Assembly: GCF_048571125.1 (NCBI RefSeq) | Contig: NZ_CP182343.1 | Location: 1,674,001 to 1,738,000 of the forward strand | Direction: 5' to 3' | Origin: Arcobacter siniprincipis | GTDB taxonomy: Bacteria > Campylobacterota > Campylobacteria > Campylobacterales > Arcobacteraceae | DNA: 64,000 nt | Shown here: in pieces, positions 7,930-16,510 of the stretch | Layout of the letters: each line of letters starts with the position of its first letter | Numbering within the stretch: the first letter of the stretch is position 1 | Program-made: the position numbers and the translations under genes | The notes under the pieces: generated by a model | The model's input: only the letters and a program-made list of their open reading frames with translations | Told to the model about the DNA's origin: nothing | Databases searched by the model: none

Positions 7930-9426
7930 ATGAAAAATTCAGCTGATGTTGAAAAATGGCTAGAAAGACATTCAATTGGTAATTATTTTATTTCAAAAGA
8001 TTTAAAAGTAACTGTTCATGGAAATGTGAACTTAAATGGCAAGATAAAAGAATTTAAATTACCAGTAAAGTTTGATGTTGTTGATGGATATTTTGATATT
8101 AGTCATAATACATTAACTTCATTAGAAGGGTGTCCAGAAAAAGTAACTGGAGACTTTAATTGTTCTTATAATAATATAGACTCTTTAAATGGTTCACCAA
8201 TAGCAGTTGCTGATTTTAATTGTTCTCATAACAAATTAACAACACTGTCTTATTGTCCAAAAGAGATATTAGGATATATAGATTGCTCAAACAATGAAAT
8301 TAGTTCAATAAAAGGAAGTCCTCGAACAGTAAGAGGGTATTTTAATTGTTCTGAAAACAAGATACACACCTTAAAAGGTGGGCCTAAATATGTAACTTTA
8401 TATTTTGATTGTTCTCATAATATCTTAAGAGAATTAAAAGGTGGACCAATAACTGTTGGTGAAGATTATATATGTAATGGGAATGAAATACAAGATTTAG
8501 ATGGTATTTCTGATGAAATTGGTTGGGATTTAATTACTGATGTTAGATTAAATCACTTAGTACATAGTTTTGATGAAATTACAACTACTTGGAGATACAA
8601 AGGTAAAGATGTTGTTGAGCATGTTTATAAACCAATTGTTTCATTACAAAACAAAGAAGATATTGCAAGATGGTTGCATAAGCATGACATAAAAGATTAT
8701 AAAATATCAGATGATAATTCAGTTTCAGTAAATGGAAGAGTTAAATTAAATGATAGATTAGCAAACCTTTCAAGACTTCCATTGAAATTTAATGAAATAA
8801 ATGGTGATTTTGATATAAGTGATAATGAATTAACTTCCTTAGAAGGATGCCCAAGTATTATAAAAGGTGATTTTTTAGCTTTTAAAAATGAAATTTATTC
8901 TTTAAAAGGTGGACCTAAAGAAGTTCATGGAAATTATGTTATTTTAAAAAATAATATTACAAATTTAAAATATGCACCAACAATTGTTAAAGATGATTTT
9001 ATCTGTTCTCATAATCCAATAGATAGTTTAGAAGGATTAAATTTAGTTCAAGGTTCAATCTTCACTAATGTTTCACTTCCTGATTTAAAGTCACAAAAAT
9101 TTGTTTATAATAAAATAACAACTTATAAATATTCTGGTGATTTGGTATGTGAATATTTAGATAGAATATATGTAACATTAACAGATGAAGAGAAGATTTT
9201 TGAAAATACAAGAAAAAAACTTCATAATGGAATCACAAGATTAATCAATACAAATGGATTAAAAAAAGAGATGGTAACAGATACTTTGCTTAAAAATTTA
9301 ACAAAATATAATTTAAATGATTTAAGAGAAAAAGTGCTTTGTATCCGAAATCCAAGTGATACTGAAAAAGAAAAAGAACTATCAGAAAAAGAACTTTTAA
9401 AGTTAGCTTTTGATCAAGAGCTTTAA
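7930..9426 (+). CDS. Duplicated leucine-rich-repeat-like protein, function unknown
   Basis: A 498-residue protein with no signal peptide or membrane helix. It consists of two copies of a ~235-residue unit. Each unit opens with a ~55-residue head (WLERHSIGNYFIS in unit 1, WLHKHDIKDYKIS in unit 2), followed by degenerate ~21-residue repeats of the type GxFxCSxNxIxSLxGxPxxV, and closes with a similar cap (ITTTWRYKG and ITTYKYSG). The last ~75 residues are helical and charged. Similar 'SLEGCP' repeats are known, from general recall, in phage and Bacteroidetes LRR-like proteins. It stands alone between thiI and an ABC-F gene with AAGG before the ATG. No function is assigned; a phage or foreign origin is possible. 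Confidence 0.8.
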   Translation: MKNSADVEKWLERHSIGNYFISKDLKVTVHGNVNLNGKIKEFKLPVKFDVVDGYFDISHNTLTSLEGCPEKVTGDFNCSYNNIDSLNGSPIAVADFNCSHNKLTTLSYCPKEILGYIDCSNNEISSIKGSPRTVRGYFNCSENKIHTLKGGPKYVTLYFDCSHNILRELKGGPITVGEDYICNGNEIQDLDGISDEIGWDLITDVRLNHLVHSFDEITTTWRYKGKDVVEHVYKPIVSLQNKEDIARWLHKHDIKDYKISDDNSVSVNGRVKLNDRLANLSRLPLKFNEINGDFDISDNELTSLEGCPSIIKGDFLAFKNEIYSLKGGPKEVHGNYVILKNNITNLKYAPTIVKDDFICSHNPIDSLEGLNLVQGSIFTNVSLPDLKSQKFVYNKITTYKYSGDLVCEYLDRIYVTLTDEEKIFENTRKKLHNGITRLINTNGLKKEMVTDTLLKNLTKYNLNDLREKVLCIRNPSDTEKEKELSEKELLKLAFDQEL

Positions 9427-9497
9427 TCGTTTTACTTTCGGTTTAGTTTACTTTAGTTAAAATCGCGAATTACTAAAACAACAAGTAGGGAAAATAT

Positions 9498-11087
9498 ATG
9501 GTTCAAACAGTCAATTTAAAAAAATCATTTGGTGCAAGAGTTTTATTTCAAGAAATAAATCTGAAACTAGATGCTGGTAAAAGATATGGGTTAATTGGTG
9601 CTAATGGTGCTGGAAAAACTACATTCTTGAAAATTTTATCTGGAGAAGAAGAAGCAACAGAAGGTGAAGTACAAGTTCAAAATGGTAAAAAAGTTGGAAC
9701 TTTAAGTCAAAATCAATTTGCTTATGAAACATATAGTTTATTTGATACAGTTTTACTTGGAAATAGAAGATTATATGATGCTATTAAAGAAAAAGAAAAA
9801 CTTTATATGGAAGAGTATACTGATGAAATTGGTGAAAAGCTAGGTGAACTAGAAATCATATGTTGTGAAGAAGACCCAACATATGAATATGATGTTAAAA
9901 TTACTAAAATATTAGAAGAATTAGGTTTCCCTGCATCAACTCACAATGATTTAATGTCAACTCTTACTGGTGGAAATAAATTTAAAGTTTTACTAGCTCA
10001 AGTTTTATATCCAAAACCAGATGTGTTATTTTTAGATGAGCCCACAAATAACCTTGATATAGAAACAATTGGTTGGTTAGAAAATCAATTGCAACACCAT
10101 GATGGTACAATGGTAGTTATTTCACATGATAGACACTTCTTAAATGCAGTATGTACTCATATCTTAGATGTGGATTATAAACAAATTAGAGAGTTTAGTG
10201 GTACTTATGATGATTGGTATATTGCTTCAACTTTAATGGCTAAACAACAACAAGCTGATGTAAACAAAAAACTTAAAGAAAAAGACGAGTTAGAAAAATT
10301 TATTGCTAGATTTAGTGCAAATGCATCAAAAGCTAGACAAGCAACATCAAGACAAAAACAACTTGATAAATTAGATGTTGGTTCTATTCAAGTCTCAAGT
10401 AGAAGAGACCCTTCTATTATTTTTAGACAAAAAAGAGAAGTGGGTAAAGAATTACTTACTGTTAAAAATATCTCTAAATCATATGATGGTGAACAAGTTT
10501 TAAATGATATCTCTTTTACTGTTGAAAAAGGTGATAAGATTGCACTTATTGGACCAAATGGTATTGGTAAAACAACTTTATGTGAAATCATGATGGAAAA
10601 AGTAAAACCAGATAGTGGTGAAGTTTTTTGGGGTGCTACAATTCAAAATGGATACTTTCCTCAAAATGCAACAGATATTATCAAAGGTGAAATGACATTA
10701 TACGATTGGTTACGAGATTTTGATAGGGATGCAGATATCTCTGAAATAAGAAATTGTCTTGGTAGAATGTTATTTAATGGTCAAGAACAAGAGAAAAAAG
10801 TTAGTGCTTGTAGTGGTGGAGAAAAACATAGAATGTGGCTTTCTAAAATCATGCTAGAACAACCAAACTTTATGATATTAGATGAACCAACAAACCATTT
10901 AGACCTTGAAGCAATTATTGCATTAGGTGAAGGACTTTTAGAATATCCAGGTTCTGTAATTTGTGTATCACACGATAGGGAATTACTTGATGCTTATGCA
11001 AATAGAATTATTGCCATTCAAAATGATGGTTCTATTGTAGATTTTAAAGGTACTTACGAAGAGTATATTGAATCAAAAGAAGCCTAA
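9498..11087 (+). CDS. ABC-F family ATP-binding protein (YbiT/Ettb-like)
   Basis: A 529-residue soluble protein with two ABC ATPase domains and no membrane domain. Walker A motifs are GANGAGKTT (~residue 35) and GPNGIGKTT (~350). The domains carry TGGNKFKVLLA and CSGGEKHRMWLS signatures and Walker B LDEPTNNLD and LDEPTNHLD. The linker between them is rich in lysine and glutamate (KKLKEKDELEKF), as in ribosome-binding ABC-F factors. Length and motifs best fit the YbiT subfamily. Family members bind the ribosomal E site and relieve stalled states. The gene appears monocistronic and ends in a perfect 9-bp terminator stem. Confidence 0.9.
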   Translation: MVQTVNLKKSFGARVLFQEINLKLDAGKRYGLIGANGAGKTTFLKILSGEEEATEGEVQVQNGKKVGTLSQNQFAYETYSLFDTVLLGNRRLYDAIKEKEKLYMEEYTDEIGEKLGELEIICCEEDPTYEYDVKITKILEELGFPASTHNDLMSTLTGGNKFKVLLAQVLYPKPDVLFLDEPTNNLDIETIGWLENQLQHHDGTMVVISHDRHFLNAVCTHILDVDYKQIREFSGTYDDWYIASTLMAKQQQADVNKKLKEKDELEKFIARFSANASKARQATSRQKQLDKLDVGSIQVSSRRDPSIIFRQKREVGKELLTVKNISKSYDGEQVLNDISFTVEKGDKIALIGPNGIGKTTLCEIMMEKVKPDSGEVFWGATIQNGYFPQNATDIIKGEMTLYDWLRDFDRDADISEIRNCLGRMLFNGQEQEKKVSACSGGEKHRMWLSKIMLEQPNFMILDEPTNHLDLEAIIALGEGLLEYPGSVICVSHDRELLDAYANRIIAIQNDGSIVDFKGTYEEYIESKEA

Positions 11088-11100
11088 GCTTCTTTTGTAA
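11075..11100. terminator. Bidirectional terminator between ABC-F and thioesterase genes
   Basis: AAAAGAAGC pairs perfectly with GCTTCTTTT around a CTAA loop. The hairpin contains the ABC-F stop codon and lies between two converging genes, with T-runs on one side and A-runs on the other. Confidence 0.75.
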
Positions 11101-11105
11101 AAAAA

Positions 11106-11591
11106 CTAATAAATAGTCTTTAATGCATGTTTTGAAGACATTCTTTGCTCTCTTCTTTTGATAGCATCGTTATATCTTCTTTTTTCATCTTCAGTTACTG
11201 GTTCTAATTTTGGAACTGGTAATGGCTCCCAATTTTCATTAACTGCTACCATTGTAAAATAACAAACATTTGTGTTTTTTATTGTATGGTCTTTTATATC
11301 TTCAGAAATGACTTTTATACCAATTTCCATTGAAGTTCTTCCAACATAATTTACTGATGCATGAAATGTAACTAGAGAACCAATTTTAATAGGGTCTTTA
11401 AATAAAACCATATCAACAGAAAGTGTTACAGCATATCCTCCTGAATATCTTGCAGCACATGCATATGCTACATGATCTAACATTTTTAAAATTTCTCCGC
11501 CATGTACATTTTTACCACTAAAATTTGCTTTATCTGGTGTCATCAACATCGTCATTGTAAGAGATTTTTCACCTTTTACTGTATTGCTCAT
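11106..11591 (-). CDS. Hotdog-fold acyl-CoA thioesterase (YciA/BFIT-like)
   Basis: A 161-residue single-hotdog protein. The NVHGGEILKMLDHVAYACAARYSGG stretch (residues ~29-53) is the acyl-CoA thioesterase II/YciA signature, with the catalytic acidic residue in the long helix, followed by SVDMVLFKDPI and VTFHASVNYVGRTSMEIGI strands. Relatives hydrolyse a broad range of acyl-CoAs in the cytoplasm. The start has AAAGG at good spacing. It stands alone, convergent with the ABC-F gene. The physiological acyl chain is unknown. Confidence 0.88.
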   Translation of the reverse strand: MSNTVKGEKSLTMTMLMTPDKANFSGKNVHGGEILKMLDHVAYACAARYSGGYAVTLSVDMVLFKDPIKIGSLVTFHASVNYVGRTSMEIGIKVISEDIKDHTIKNTNVCYFTMVAVNENWEPLPVPKLEPVTEDEKRRYNDAIKRREQRMSSKHALKTIY

Positions 11592-11712
11592 ATATAACCT
11601 TTGTAAAATATCTTTTAATTATAGACTAAATATATATAAATACATTATAAAAACTTATTTTAAAGGAGTGCAAAATTTGAAATTTATTAAAAAGTAACAC
11701 TTGATAAATATT

Positions 11713-13659
11713 TTAAATCATTGCATTCATTTCATCTTCATTTATAGTTTTAACATTGAGTTCAACTGCTTTATCATATTTACTTCCAGCTTCTTCCCCA
11801 TATATTACATAATCTGTCTTTTTAGATACACTAGAGCTAACTTTTGCTCCTAAAGTTTCAAGTTGTTTTTTTATCTCACCACGACTTACACTCATAGTTC
11901 CAGTTATTACTACAGTTTTGCCTTTAAAAGCATTTTCACTTACTTCTACTTTTTCTTCAACTGTTGGGTTTATAGTATCTATTAATTTTGTGACAAGTTC
12001 TTCATTTACTCTCATAAATTCAACAAATGAGTTTGCCATTTGTTCACCTATACCATCAAGAGCTACAAGAGAATCAAAATCTATTTTTAGTACATCAAGT
12101 CCAAACTCTAGACATATTTGTTTAGAGGCTACTTCTCCAATATGTTCAATTCCAAGTGCATTTATAACTCTATGAAGTGAACTGTTTTTTGTATTTGTTA
12201 TTGCATTTAAAAGGTTATTTATCTTTTTGGCTTTAAATCCTTCAAGATTTTCTAAATCTTCATATTTAAGTGAATATAAGTCAAGTATGTCATATATCTT
12301 TTTTTCTCTTACTAAAGTCTCAACTATTTTATTTCCAAGTCCATCTATATTCATACAATTCTTACTTGCAAAATAGATTATTGAGTTTACAATAATTGAA
12401 GGGCAATCAAGATTTTGACACTTTATTAGTGTACCTTCATCTAAAAGTTCACTTTGACACTTTGGACATAAAGTAGGGCGACTTATCTGCTCTTGTGTTC
12501 CATCTCTTCTATCTGTAAAGACTTTTGTTATTTTAGGAATAATATCACCACTTTTTATAATAATAACTTGGTCATTTATTCTTAAATCAAGTCTTGCTAT
12601 TTCATCATAGTTGTGTAAACTAGCTCTCTCAACAGTTGAACCATCTATAAGTGTAGGTTCAACAACTGCTACAGGAGTTATAACACCTGTTCTTCCAACT
12701 TGTTGGATGATATCTTTAATTGTAGTTGTTTTTTCGACAGCTGGAAACTTATATGCACAAGACCATCTAGGAAATTTTACTGTATATCCTAACTCCTCTT
12801 GTGTTTCTATATCATTGATCTTTATTACCATTCCATCAAGCATCATTTCAATACTATTTCTTGAAGCAATTATTTTATGATATAACTCTTCTATACCTTT
12901 GACTGTTGTAGTTTTTGTAGTCATTGGAGGATGAACAAATCCAAGGGAATAAATATATTCCATCATATCTGAGTATTTAGTAAAGTCTAAAGAGTTTTGT
13001 CCTACTCCCCAAACATTAAAAAATAGTTTTCTCTTTGCTGTAATACTTGGATCTAATTGCCTTAAACTCCCAGCTGCTGCATTTCTAGGGTTTGCAAATA
13101 GTTGTTCACCATTTTTTGCTCGCTCTTCATTAATCTTTTCAAAATCAGCTTTTTTGATAACTATTTCACCTCTTATTTCTATAAGAGATTGTTCTTTTAT
13201 TTGTAGGGGAATAGAGTGTATTGTTTTTACATTATTCGTAACATCTTCTCCAATACTTCCATCACCTCTTGTTATTGCTTGTTTTAATACCCCGTTTTCA
13301 TAGATTAAGTTTAAACTTGCCCCATCAAATTTTGGTTCACAATAAAACTCTAGATTTGTATTTACTTTATGTGCTCTTTTTATCCAATCTTCTAATTCAA
13401 TTGTATTAAAAACATCTTCTTGTGACCACATACGTGAGAGGTGAGAAGCTTTTTCAAAGCCTTCTAAAACAAAACCACCAACTCTTTTATTTGGTGAGTT
13501 TGGATGGGAAAGAGTAGGGTTTTCTTGCTCATATGCTAAACACTCTCTTGATAATTTATCATACTCTTCATCACTAGCTTGGGGATTATCATCAACATAA
13601 TAGGCTTTTGCCCACGATATTAAAATATTTATTTTTTCATTGTATTCGTTTTGTGTCAT
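11713..13659 (-). CDS. ligA: NAD+-dependent DNA ligase LigA
   Basis: The start chosen is the ATG at 13659, giving 648 residues, because AAGAAGAGA precedes it and the 11 extra upstream residues of the longest frame would overlap the preceding methyltransferase gene. The domain order is complete: Ia/adenylation with the catalytic KFDG lysine at residue 110, OB fold, a four-cysteine zinc finger (CPKCQS...CQNLDCPS), helix-hairpin-helix repeats (~460-555) and a C-terminal BRCT domain (~565-648, AFKGKTVVITGTM). It seals nicks in replication and repair using NAD+. It is 10 bases downstream of a methyltransferase and may be co-transcribed with it. Confidence 0.96.
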   Translation of the reverse strand: MTQNEYNEKINILISWAKAYYVDDNPQASDEEYDKLSRECLAYEQENPTLSHPNSPNKRVGGFVLEGFEKASHLSRMWSQEDVFNTIELEDWIKRAHKVNTNLEFYCEPKFDGASLNLIYENGVLKQAITRGDGSIGEDVTNNVKTIHSIPLQIKEQSLIEIRGEIVIKKADFEKINEERAKNGEQLFANPRNAAAGSLRQLDPSITAKRKLFFNVWGVGQNSLDFTKYSDMMEYIYSLGFVHPPMTTKTTTVKGIEELYHKIIASRNSIEMMLDGMVIKINDIETQEELGYTVKFPRWSCAYKFPAVEKTTTIKDIIQQVGRTGVITPVAVVEPTLIDGSTVERASLHNYDEIARLDLRINDQVIIIKSGDIIPKITKVFTDRRDGTQEQISRPTLCPKCQSELLDEGTLIKCQNLDCPSIIVNSIIYFASKNCMNIDGLGNKIVETLVREKKIYDILDLYSLKYEDLENLEGFKAKKINNLLNAITNTKNSSLHRVINALGIEHIGEVASKQICLEFGLDVLKIDFDSLVALDGIGEQMANSFVEFMRVNEELVTKLIDTINPTVEEKVEVSENAFKGKTVVITGTMSVSRGEIKKQLETLGAKVSSSVSKKTDYVIYGEEAGSKYDKAVELNVKTINEDEMNAMI

Positions 13660-13669
13660 TATTCTCTTC

Positions 13670-14374
13670 TTAAATTTTTTGTAAAATATCAACCCTGAAA
13701 GGTTTTTTAAATGTTATTGGATTATTTTTTTGTGCATATTGATTAAATTTCTTTTCAACTTCTTTTTCAAGTTCTTTTGTGATATTGTAATTGTTAAAGG
13801 TTGCACTCATATGTCTTGATTTAAACTCTTCAAAATCTCTGTATGTATCCAATGAATAGAAAAATATCTCTTGGAATAGTTTAAATTCTTCATTTTCTAC
13901 AGCTTTTTTTATTGCATTAAAAGCTTCACTTCGAACAAGTTCTTCATTATGAAACATTGCAATCATGTCACTTAATTCACCTGTAAAAAGAGGTTCAGAT
14001 ATATAAGCTAAACCATTTGGTTTTAGTACTCTTTTTATTTCACTTAGAGCTTTTGGCATAAGATTTATAGGTACATGGTGAAAAGATTTAAACATAAAAA
14101 CCATATCCACACTTTCCTCTTCCAAATGAATATCCTCTGCACCACAGAGTTTAAATTCTATATTTTCATAAGATTTTTGAAGATTTTTTTGATGTTGTAT
14201 TTTATCTACTTCACAAGCGATAATTTTCCTATCAAATCCATTTGTAGCAATATCAATAGTCTTTGATGCCTTGCCACAGCCTAATTCTAGTATTGTTTTA
14301 TTGTTTAAATTCAGAGTTTCAATAAGATAATCTTCATTTAACTCTTGTTGTATATTTGATTGAATTAATTCCAT
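13670..14374 (-). CDS. Class I SAM-dependent methyltransferase
   Basis: A 234-residue Rossmann methyltransferase. Motif I is ILELGCGKASK (~32-42), followed by an acidic end of strand 2 (IIACEVDKIQ) and motif IV VDMVFMFKSFHHV, then LKPNGLAYISEPLF. The pattern fits Methyltransf_11/25 enzymes acting on small molecules, but the substrate cannot be read off. The promoter TATAAT ends only five bases before the ATG and there is no Shine-Dalgarno, so the transcript is probably leaderless. LigA follows after 10 bases. It diverges from a small membrane-protein gene. Confidence 0.82.
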   Translation of the reverse strand: MELIQSNIQQELNEDYLIETLNLNNKTILELGCGKASKTIDIATNGFDRKIIACEVDKIQHQKNLQKSYENIEFKLCGAEDIHLEEESVDMVFMFKSFHHVPINLMPKALSEIKRVLKPNGLAYISEPLFTGELSDMIAMFHNEELVRSEAFNAIKKAVENEEFKLFQEIFFYSLDTYRDFEEFKSRHMSATFNNYNITKELEKEVEKKFNQYAQKNNPITFKKPFRVDILQKI

Positions 14375-14385
14375 AAGAAATTATA
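14375..14385 (-). promoter_or_regulatory. -10 box and leaderless start of the methyltransferase gene
   Basis: On the minus strand TATAAT (14385-14380) is followed by TTCTT and then the ATG. A transcription start would fall at or within a base or two of the initiation codon, and no Shine-Dalgarno is present. Confidence 0.55.
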
Positions 14386-14411
14386 TCATTTTAAACTAAT
14401 ATTTTTTTTGA

Positions 14412-14417
14412 TATAAT
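14412..14417 (+). promoter_or_regulatory. Likely -10 box of the 113-aa protein gene
   Basis: TATAAT inside GATATAATTCTGC lies 19 bases before the ATG at 14437, followed by a GGAGAAA Shine-Dalgarno. It is arranged back to back with the methyltransferase promoter. Confidence 0.6.
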
Positions 14418-14436
14418 TCTGCACTATGGAGAAAAT

Positions 14437-14778
14437 ATGAGTTATTTAGATATTTGTATACTGGGTTGGAACTTAAATGCTTTAATGTTTGTCATTAATT
14501 TATTTCTTGCTATAAAAGTAATAAAAGCAACAGATGTTGAAGTAATACAAGAACAAACTAGATTATTAGAAGAATTAAAATTTGAATTTGATAAATATTA
14601 CCCAAATCGAAAAGTTGAAGTGAGTATTTCATATATTGTTCCATTTACTGCATTTTTTAGAATGACTTTAAGAATTTTAGAAATGTTCTTCTTTTTCACA
14701 AGAAATAAAAATACTACAATGTATGATTTTATGGTTTATAAATATTCTTATGACATCCAAAAAGCTAAATCAAAATAA
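14437..14778 (+). CDS. Small membrane-anchored hypothetical protein (113 aa)
   Basis: I do not recognise the family. It encodes 113 residues: an N-terminal hydrophobic segment (~10-30, GWNLNALMFVINLFLAIKV), then a charged helical stretch (EVIQEQTRLLEELKFEFDKY), a second moderately hydrophobic stretch (~65-90, YIVPFTAFFRMTLRILEMFFFF) and a basic tail. This suggests a small inner-membrane protein with one or two membrane segments. TATAAT and GGAGAAA precede the ATG. The tRNA-Val gene begins 29 bases downstream. No function is inferred. Confidence 0.65.
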   Translation: MSYLDICILGWNLNALMFVINLFLAIKVIKATDVEVIQEQTRLLEELKFEFDKYYPNRKVEVSISYIVPFTAFFRMTLRILEMFFFFTRNKNTTMYDFMVYKYSYDIQKAKSK

Positions 14779-14807
14779 TATTTAGCTATTATCTCATTCT
14801 TTAAAAT

Positions 14808-14883
14808 GGTCGCATAGCTCAGTTGGTAGAGCACCACCTTGACATGGTGGTGGTCGTAGGTTCAAGTCCTATTGTGGCCACCA
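14808..14883 (+). tRNA. tRNA-Val (anticodon GAC)
   Basis: A 76-base cloverleaf including an encoded CCA. The acceptor stem GGTCGCA pairs with TGTGGCC through two G-U pairs. The D arm is GCTCAGTTGGTAGAGC, the anticodon stem CCACC/GGTGG encloses TTGACAT with anticodon GAC, and the T arm contains GGTTCAAGTCC. It reads valine codons GTC and GTT. No tRNA-targeted integrase or attachment-site repeat is seen beside it. Confidence 0.95.
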
Positions 14884-14919
14884 TACAAATTAGTTATAAA
14901 ATTTCTTAAAAGTCTTTTT

Positions 14920-14952
14920 TGCAAGTTTTATGACAGTCTTTCGTGCTATAAT
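14920..14952 (+). promoter_or_regulatory. Predicted activator site plus -10 box upstream of usp
   Basis: TGCAAGTTTTATGACAG (14920-14936) is followed by exactly 10 bases and then TATAAT (14947-14952). The same element at the same distance from a -10 box precedes both tctC genes (18901-18933 and 22008-22040). On the opposite strand it reads CTGTCATAAAACTTGCA, two similar half-sites 11 bases apart, which is the usual layout for OmpR/PhoB-family regulators. It begins 36 bases after the tRNA-Val gene. Confidence 0.7.
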
Positions 14953-14982
14953 TTAATAATATATTTTCTTAAAGGATTTTTT

Positions 14983-15831
14983 ATGATTTACAAAAAAATG
15001 TTTTTTCCTATTGGTGGTGGTGAAGAGTTAAAAGAGAGATTATTTGCAGCTTTATTAATTGCAAAGTATTTTGATGCAAATTTAGAAATTTTAAAATGTT
15101 TACATGATAGCGGTAAAAAAATGTATAAAAATTTGGGGATTTCTAGTCATATAATGAAAGAAATTGATGATGTAATTGCTCTAAAAGCAAAAGAAGAATC
15201 AATTGAATTTGAAAAATCTTTAAAAGAAATTGGAAAAATTGTTGGAATGGACGTTTCAACTACTCCAATTCCAAATAAAGTTCATGCTCTTTTAACTGTA
15301 AAAGAGGGAAATAGAAGCCTTTTAGTTGAAGAAGAATCTAAATTTTGTGATATAGTAATTGCTGCTGCTCCTCCATCTGGAATAGCAACTGCTACTTTTG
15401 AAACATCAGTTTTAAAAAGTGGAAAACCTGTTCTTATGTTTCCAAGAAAAATGAAAACTTTTAACACTAAATCAATACTTATTGGATGGAATAATACAGT
15501 TGAATCATCTCGAGCTATTACTTCATCTATAGAATTACTAAAACAAGCCCAAAGAGTACAAATAGTATCTTCGGATGAATATAGTGGTGATATGGTAAAA
15601 ATTAATCAATTAATTGAGTATTTAAAATTTCATGGGATTGATGCTAGTTATAAAATTGTAGAAACAACAAGAATACCTGGGCAAGCGTTATTAAATGCTG
15701 CACTTGATGGAAACTTTGACTTAATAGTTGCAGGTGCTTATGGTCATAAAGGATTGAGAGAACTTATGTTTGGTGGTGCTACTAGATATTTATTAGAACA
15801 TTCTACTTTACCAGTATTTATGTCTCACTAG
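14983..15831 (+). CDS. Universal stress protein, UspA family (tandem domains)
   Basis: The ATG at 14983 is used because AAAGGA precedes it; longer frames would run into the tRNA and the promoter. The 282-residue product has two USP-like halves. The second keeps the nucleotide-binding style motif GAYGHKGLRELMFGGATRYLLEHS near the C terminus, while the first (MFFPIGGGEELKERLFAAL) is diverged. Family members bind ATP and act in stress survival or as accessory proteins of transporters. It shares a promoter element with the two tctC genes and is followed directly by the TctD-like regulator, so a role linked to the Tct transporter or its substrate is inferred. Confidence 0.87.
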   Translation: MIYKKMFFPIGGGEELKERLFAALLIAKYFDANLEILKCLHDSGKKMYKNLGISSHIMKEIDDVIALKAKEESIEFEKSLKEIGKIVGMDVSTTPIPNKVHALLTVKEGNRSLLVEEESKFCDIVIAAAPPSGIATATFETSVLKSGKPVLMFPRKMKTFNTKSILIGWNNTVESSRAITSSIELLKQAQRVQIVSSDEYSGDMVKINQLIEYLKFHGIDASYKIVETTRIPGQALLNAALDGNFDLIVAGAYGHKGLRELMFGGATRYLLEHSTLPVFMSH

Positions 15832-15838
15832 ATTAGTG

Positions 15839-15850
15839 TAAAATATTGCT
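15839..15850 (+). promoter_or_regulatory. -10 box and leaderless start of the TctD-like regulator
   Basis: TAAAAT (15839-15844) is followed by ATTGCT and then the ATG at 15851, with no Shine-Dalgarno. The spacing equals that of recR and cmoB. Readthrough from usp could also supply expression. Confidence 0.45.
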
Positions 15851-16510
15851 ATGAAGATATTATTACTTGAAGATAATAAAACATTAGCAAAAGGAATATT
15901 TAATAAATTAGTGCAACATGGTTATGTAGTAGACCTCTTCTATGATGGAGAAGAGGGTCTATACTCTTTAAATACTTCTACTTATGATCTTCTTATTTTA
16001 GACTTAGGGTTACCAAGTTTAGATGGAATTGATATTATAAAAGACTTAAGAAACTCTCAAAAAAATATTCCCATCTTAATCATTTCCGCTAGAGATAAAC
16101 TTGACCAACGAATATTAGGATTAGATAGTGGAGCAGATGATTATTTGTGTAAGCCTTTTGAACTTGATGAAGTTATCGCTAGAGTTCAAGCATTATTAAG
16201 ACGAAGTAAAAATCAAATCTCTAAGTTGATTAAGTATAAAGATTTAGAATATAATTCTTTATCAAAAACTTTAACTAAAGATGATATTGTTATAGAATTA
16301 AGTAAAAGAGAGATAAATATCTTTGAACATATGTTATTAAATTTAAATAATGTAGTTAGCAAAGAAAATATTGTAGAACATATTACATCTTTTGATGATG
16401 ATTTTAACCCAACCGCTGTTGAAACTTATGTTTCCAGACTAAGAAAAAAGCTAAGTAATTCTATTAATTTAAAAACAGTTAGAGGCTTAGGGTATATACT
16501 TAATTCATAA
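15851..16510 (+). CDS. OmpR-family response regulator (TctD-like)
   Basis: A 219-residue regulator: receiver domain with acidic pair E7/D8, phospho-acceptor D51 (LLILDLGLP) and a CKPF lysine near 102, then a C-terminal winged helix (~125-219, ELSKREINIFEHML and TYVSRLRKKL...TVRGLGY). It overlaps the histidine kinase gene by one base, so the two form a pair. The kinase is followed on the opposite strand by tctC and the tctBA genes, which matches the TctD-TctE systems that control tricarboxylate uptake. It is inferred to bind the shared element upstream of usp and both tctC genes. Confidence 0.9.
   Translation: MKILLLEDNKTLAKGIFNKLVQHGYVVDLFYDGEEGLYSLNTSTYDLLILDLGLPSLDGIDIIKDLRNSQKNIPILIISARDKLDQRILGLDSGADDYLCKPFELDEVIARVQALLRRSKNQISKLIKYKDLEYNSLSKTLTKDDIVIELSKREINIFEHMLLNLNNVVSKENIVEHITSFDDDFNPTAVETYVSRLRKKLSNSINLKTVRGLGYILNS

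Noticed and set aside
9431..9454. Direct repeat TTTACTTT at 9431 and 9447 upstream of the ABC-F gene
   Set aside because: The eight-base repeat in AT-rich sequence is too short to separate from chance, and no second copy was seen elsewhere.
13660..13692. Eleven-residue N-terminal extension of LigA
   Set aside because: It overlaps the upstream methyltransferase gene and lacks a Shine-Dalgarno, while ATG 13659 has AAGAAGAGA and fits known LigA starts.
14808..14883. tRNA-Val as an integration site for a mobile island covering the Tct genes
   Set aside because: No integrase gene and no repeat of the tRNA 3' end was found downstream, so nothing supports an integrated element.
14872..14982. Extension of the usp reading frame upstream through the end of the tRNA-Val gene
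   Set aside because: The in-frame ATG at 14872 lies inside the tRNA. The AAAGGA-preceded ATG at 14983 gives a normal USP N terminus, and the promoter element lies between.
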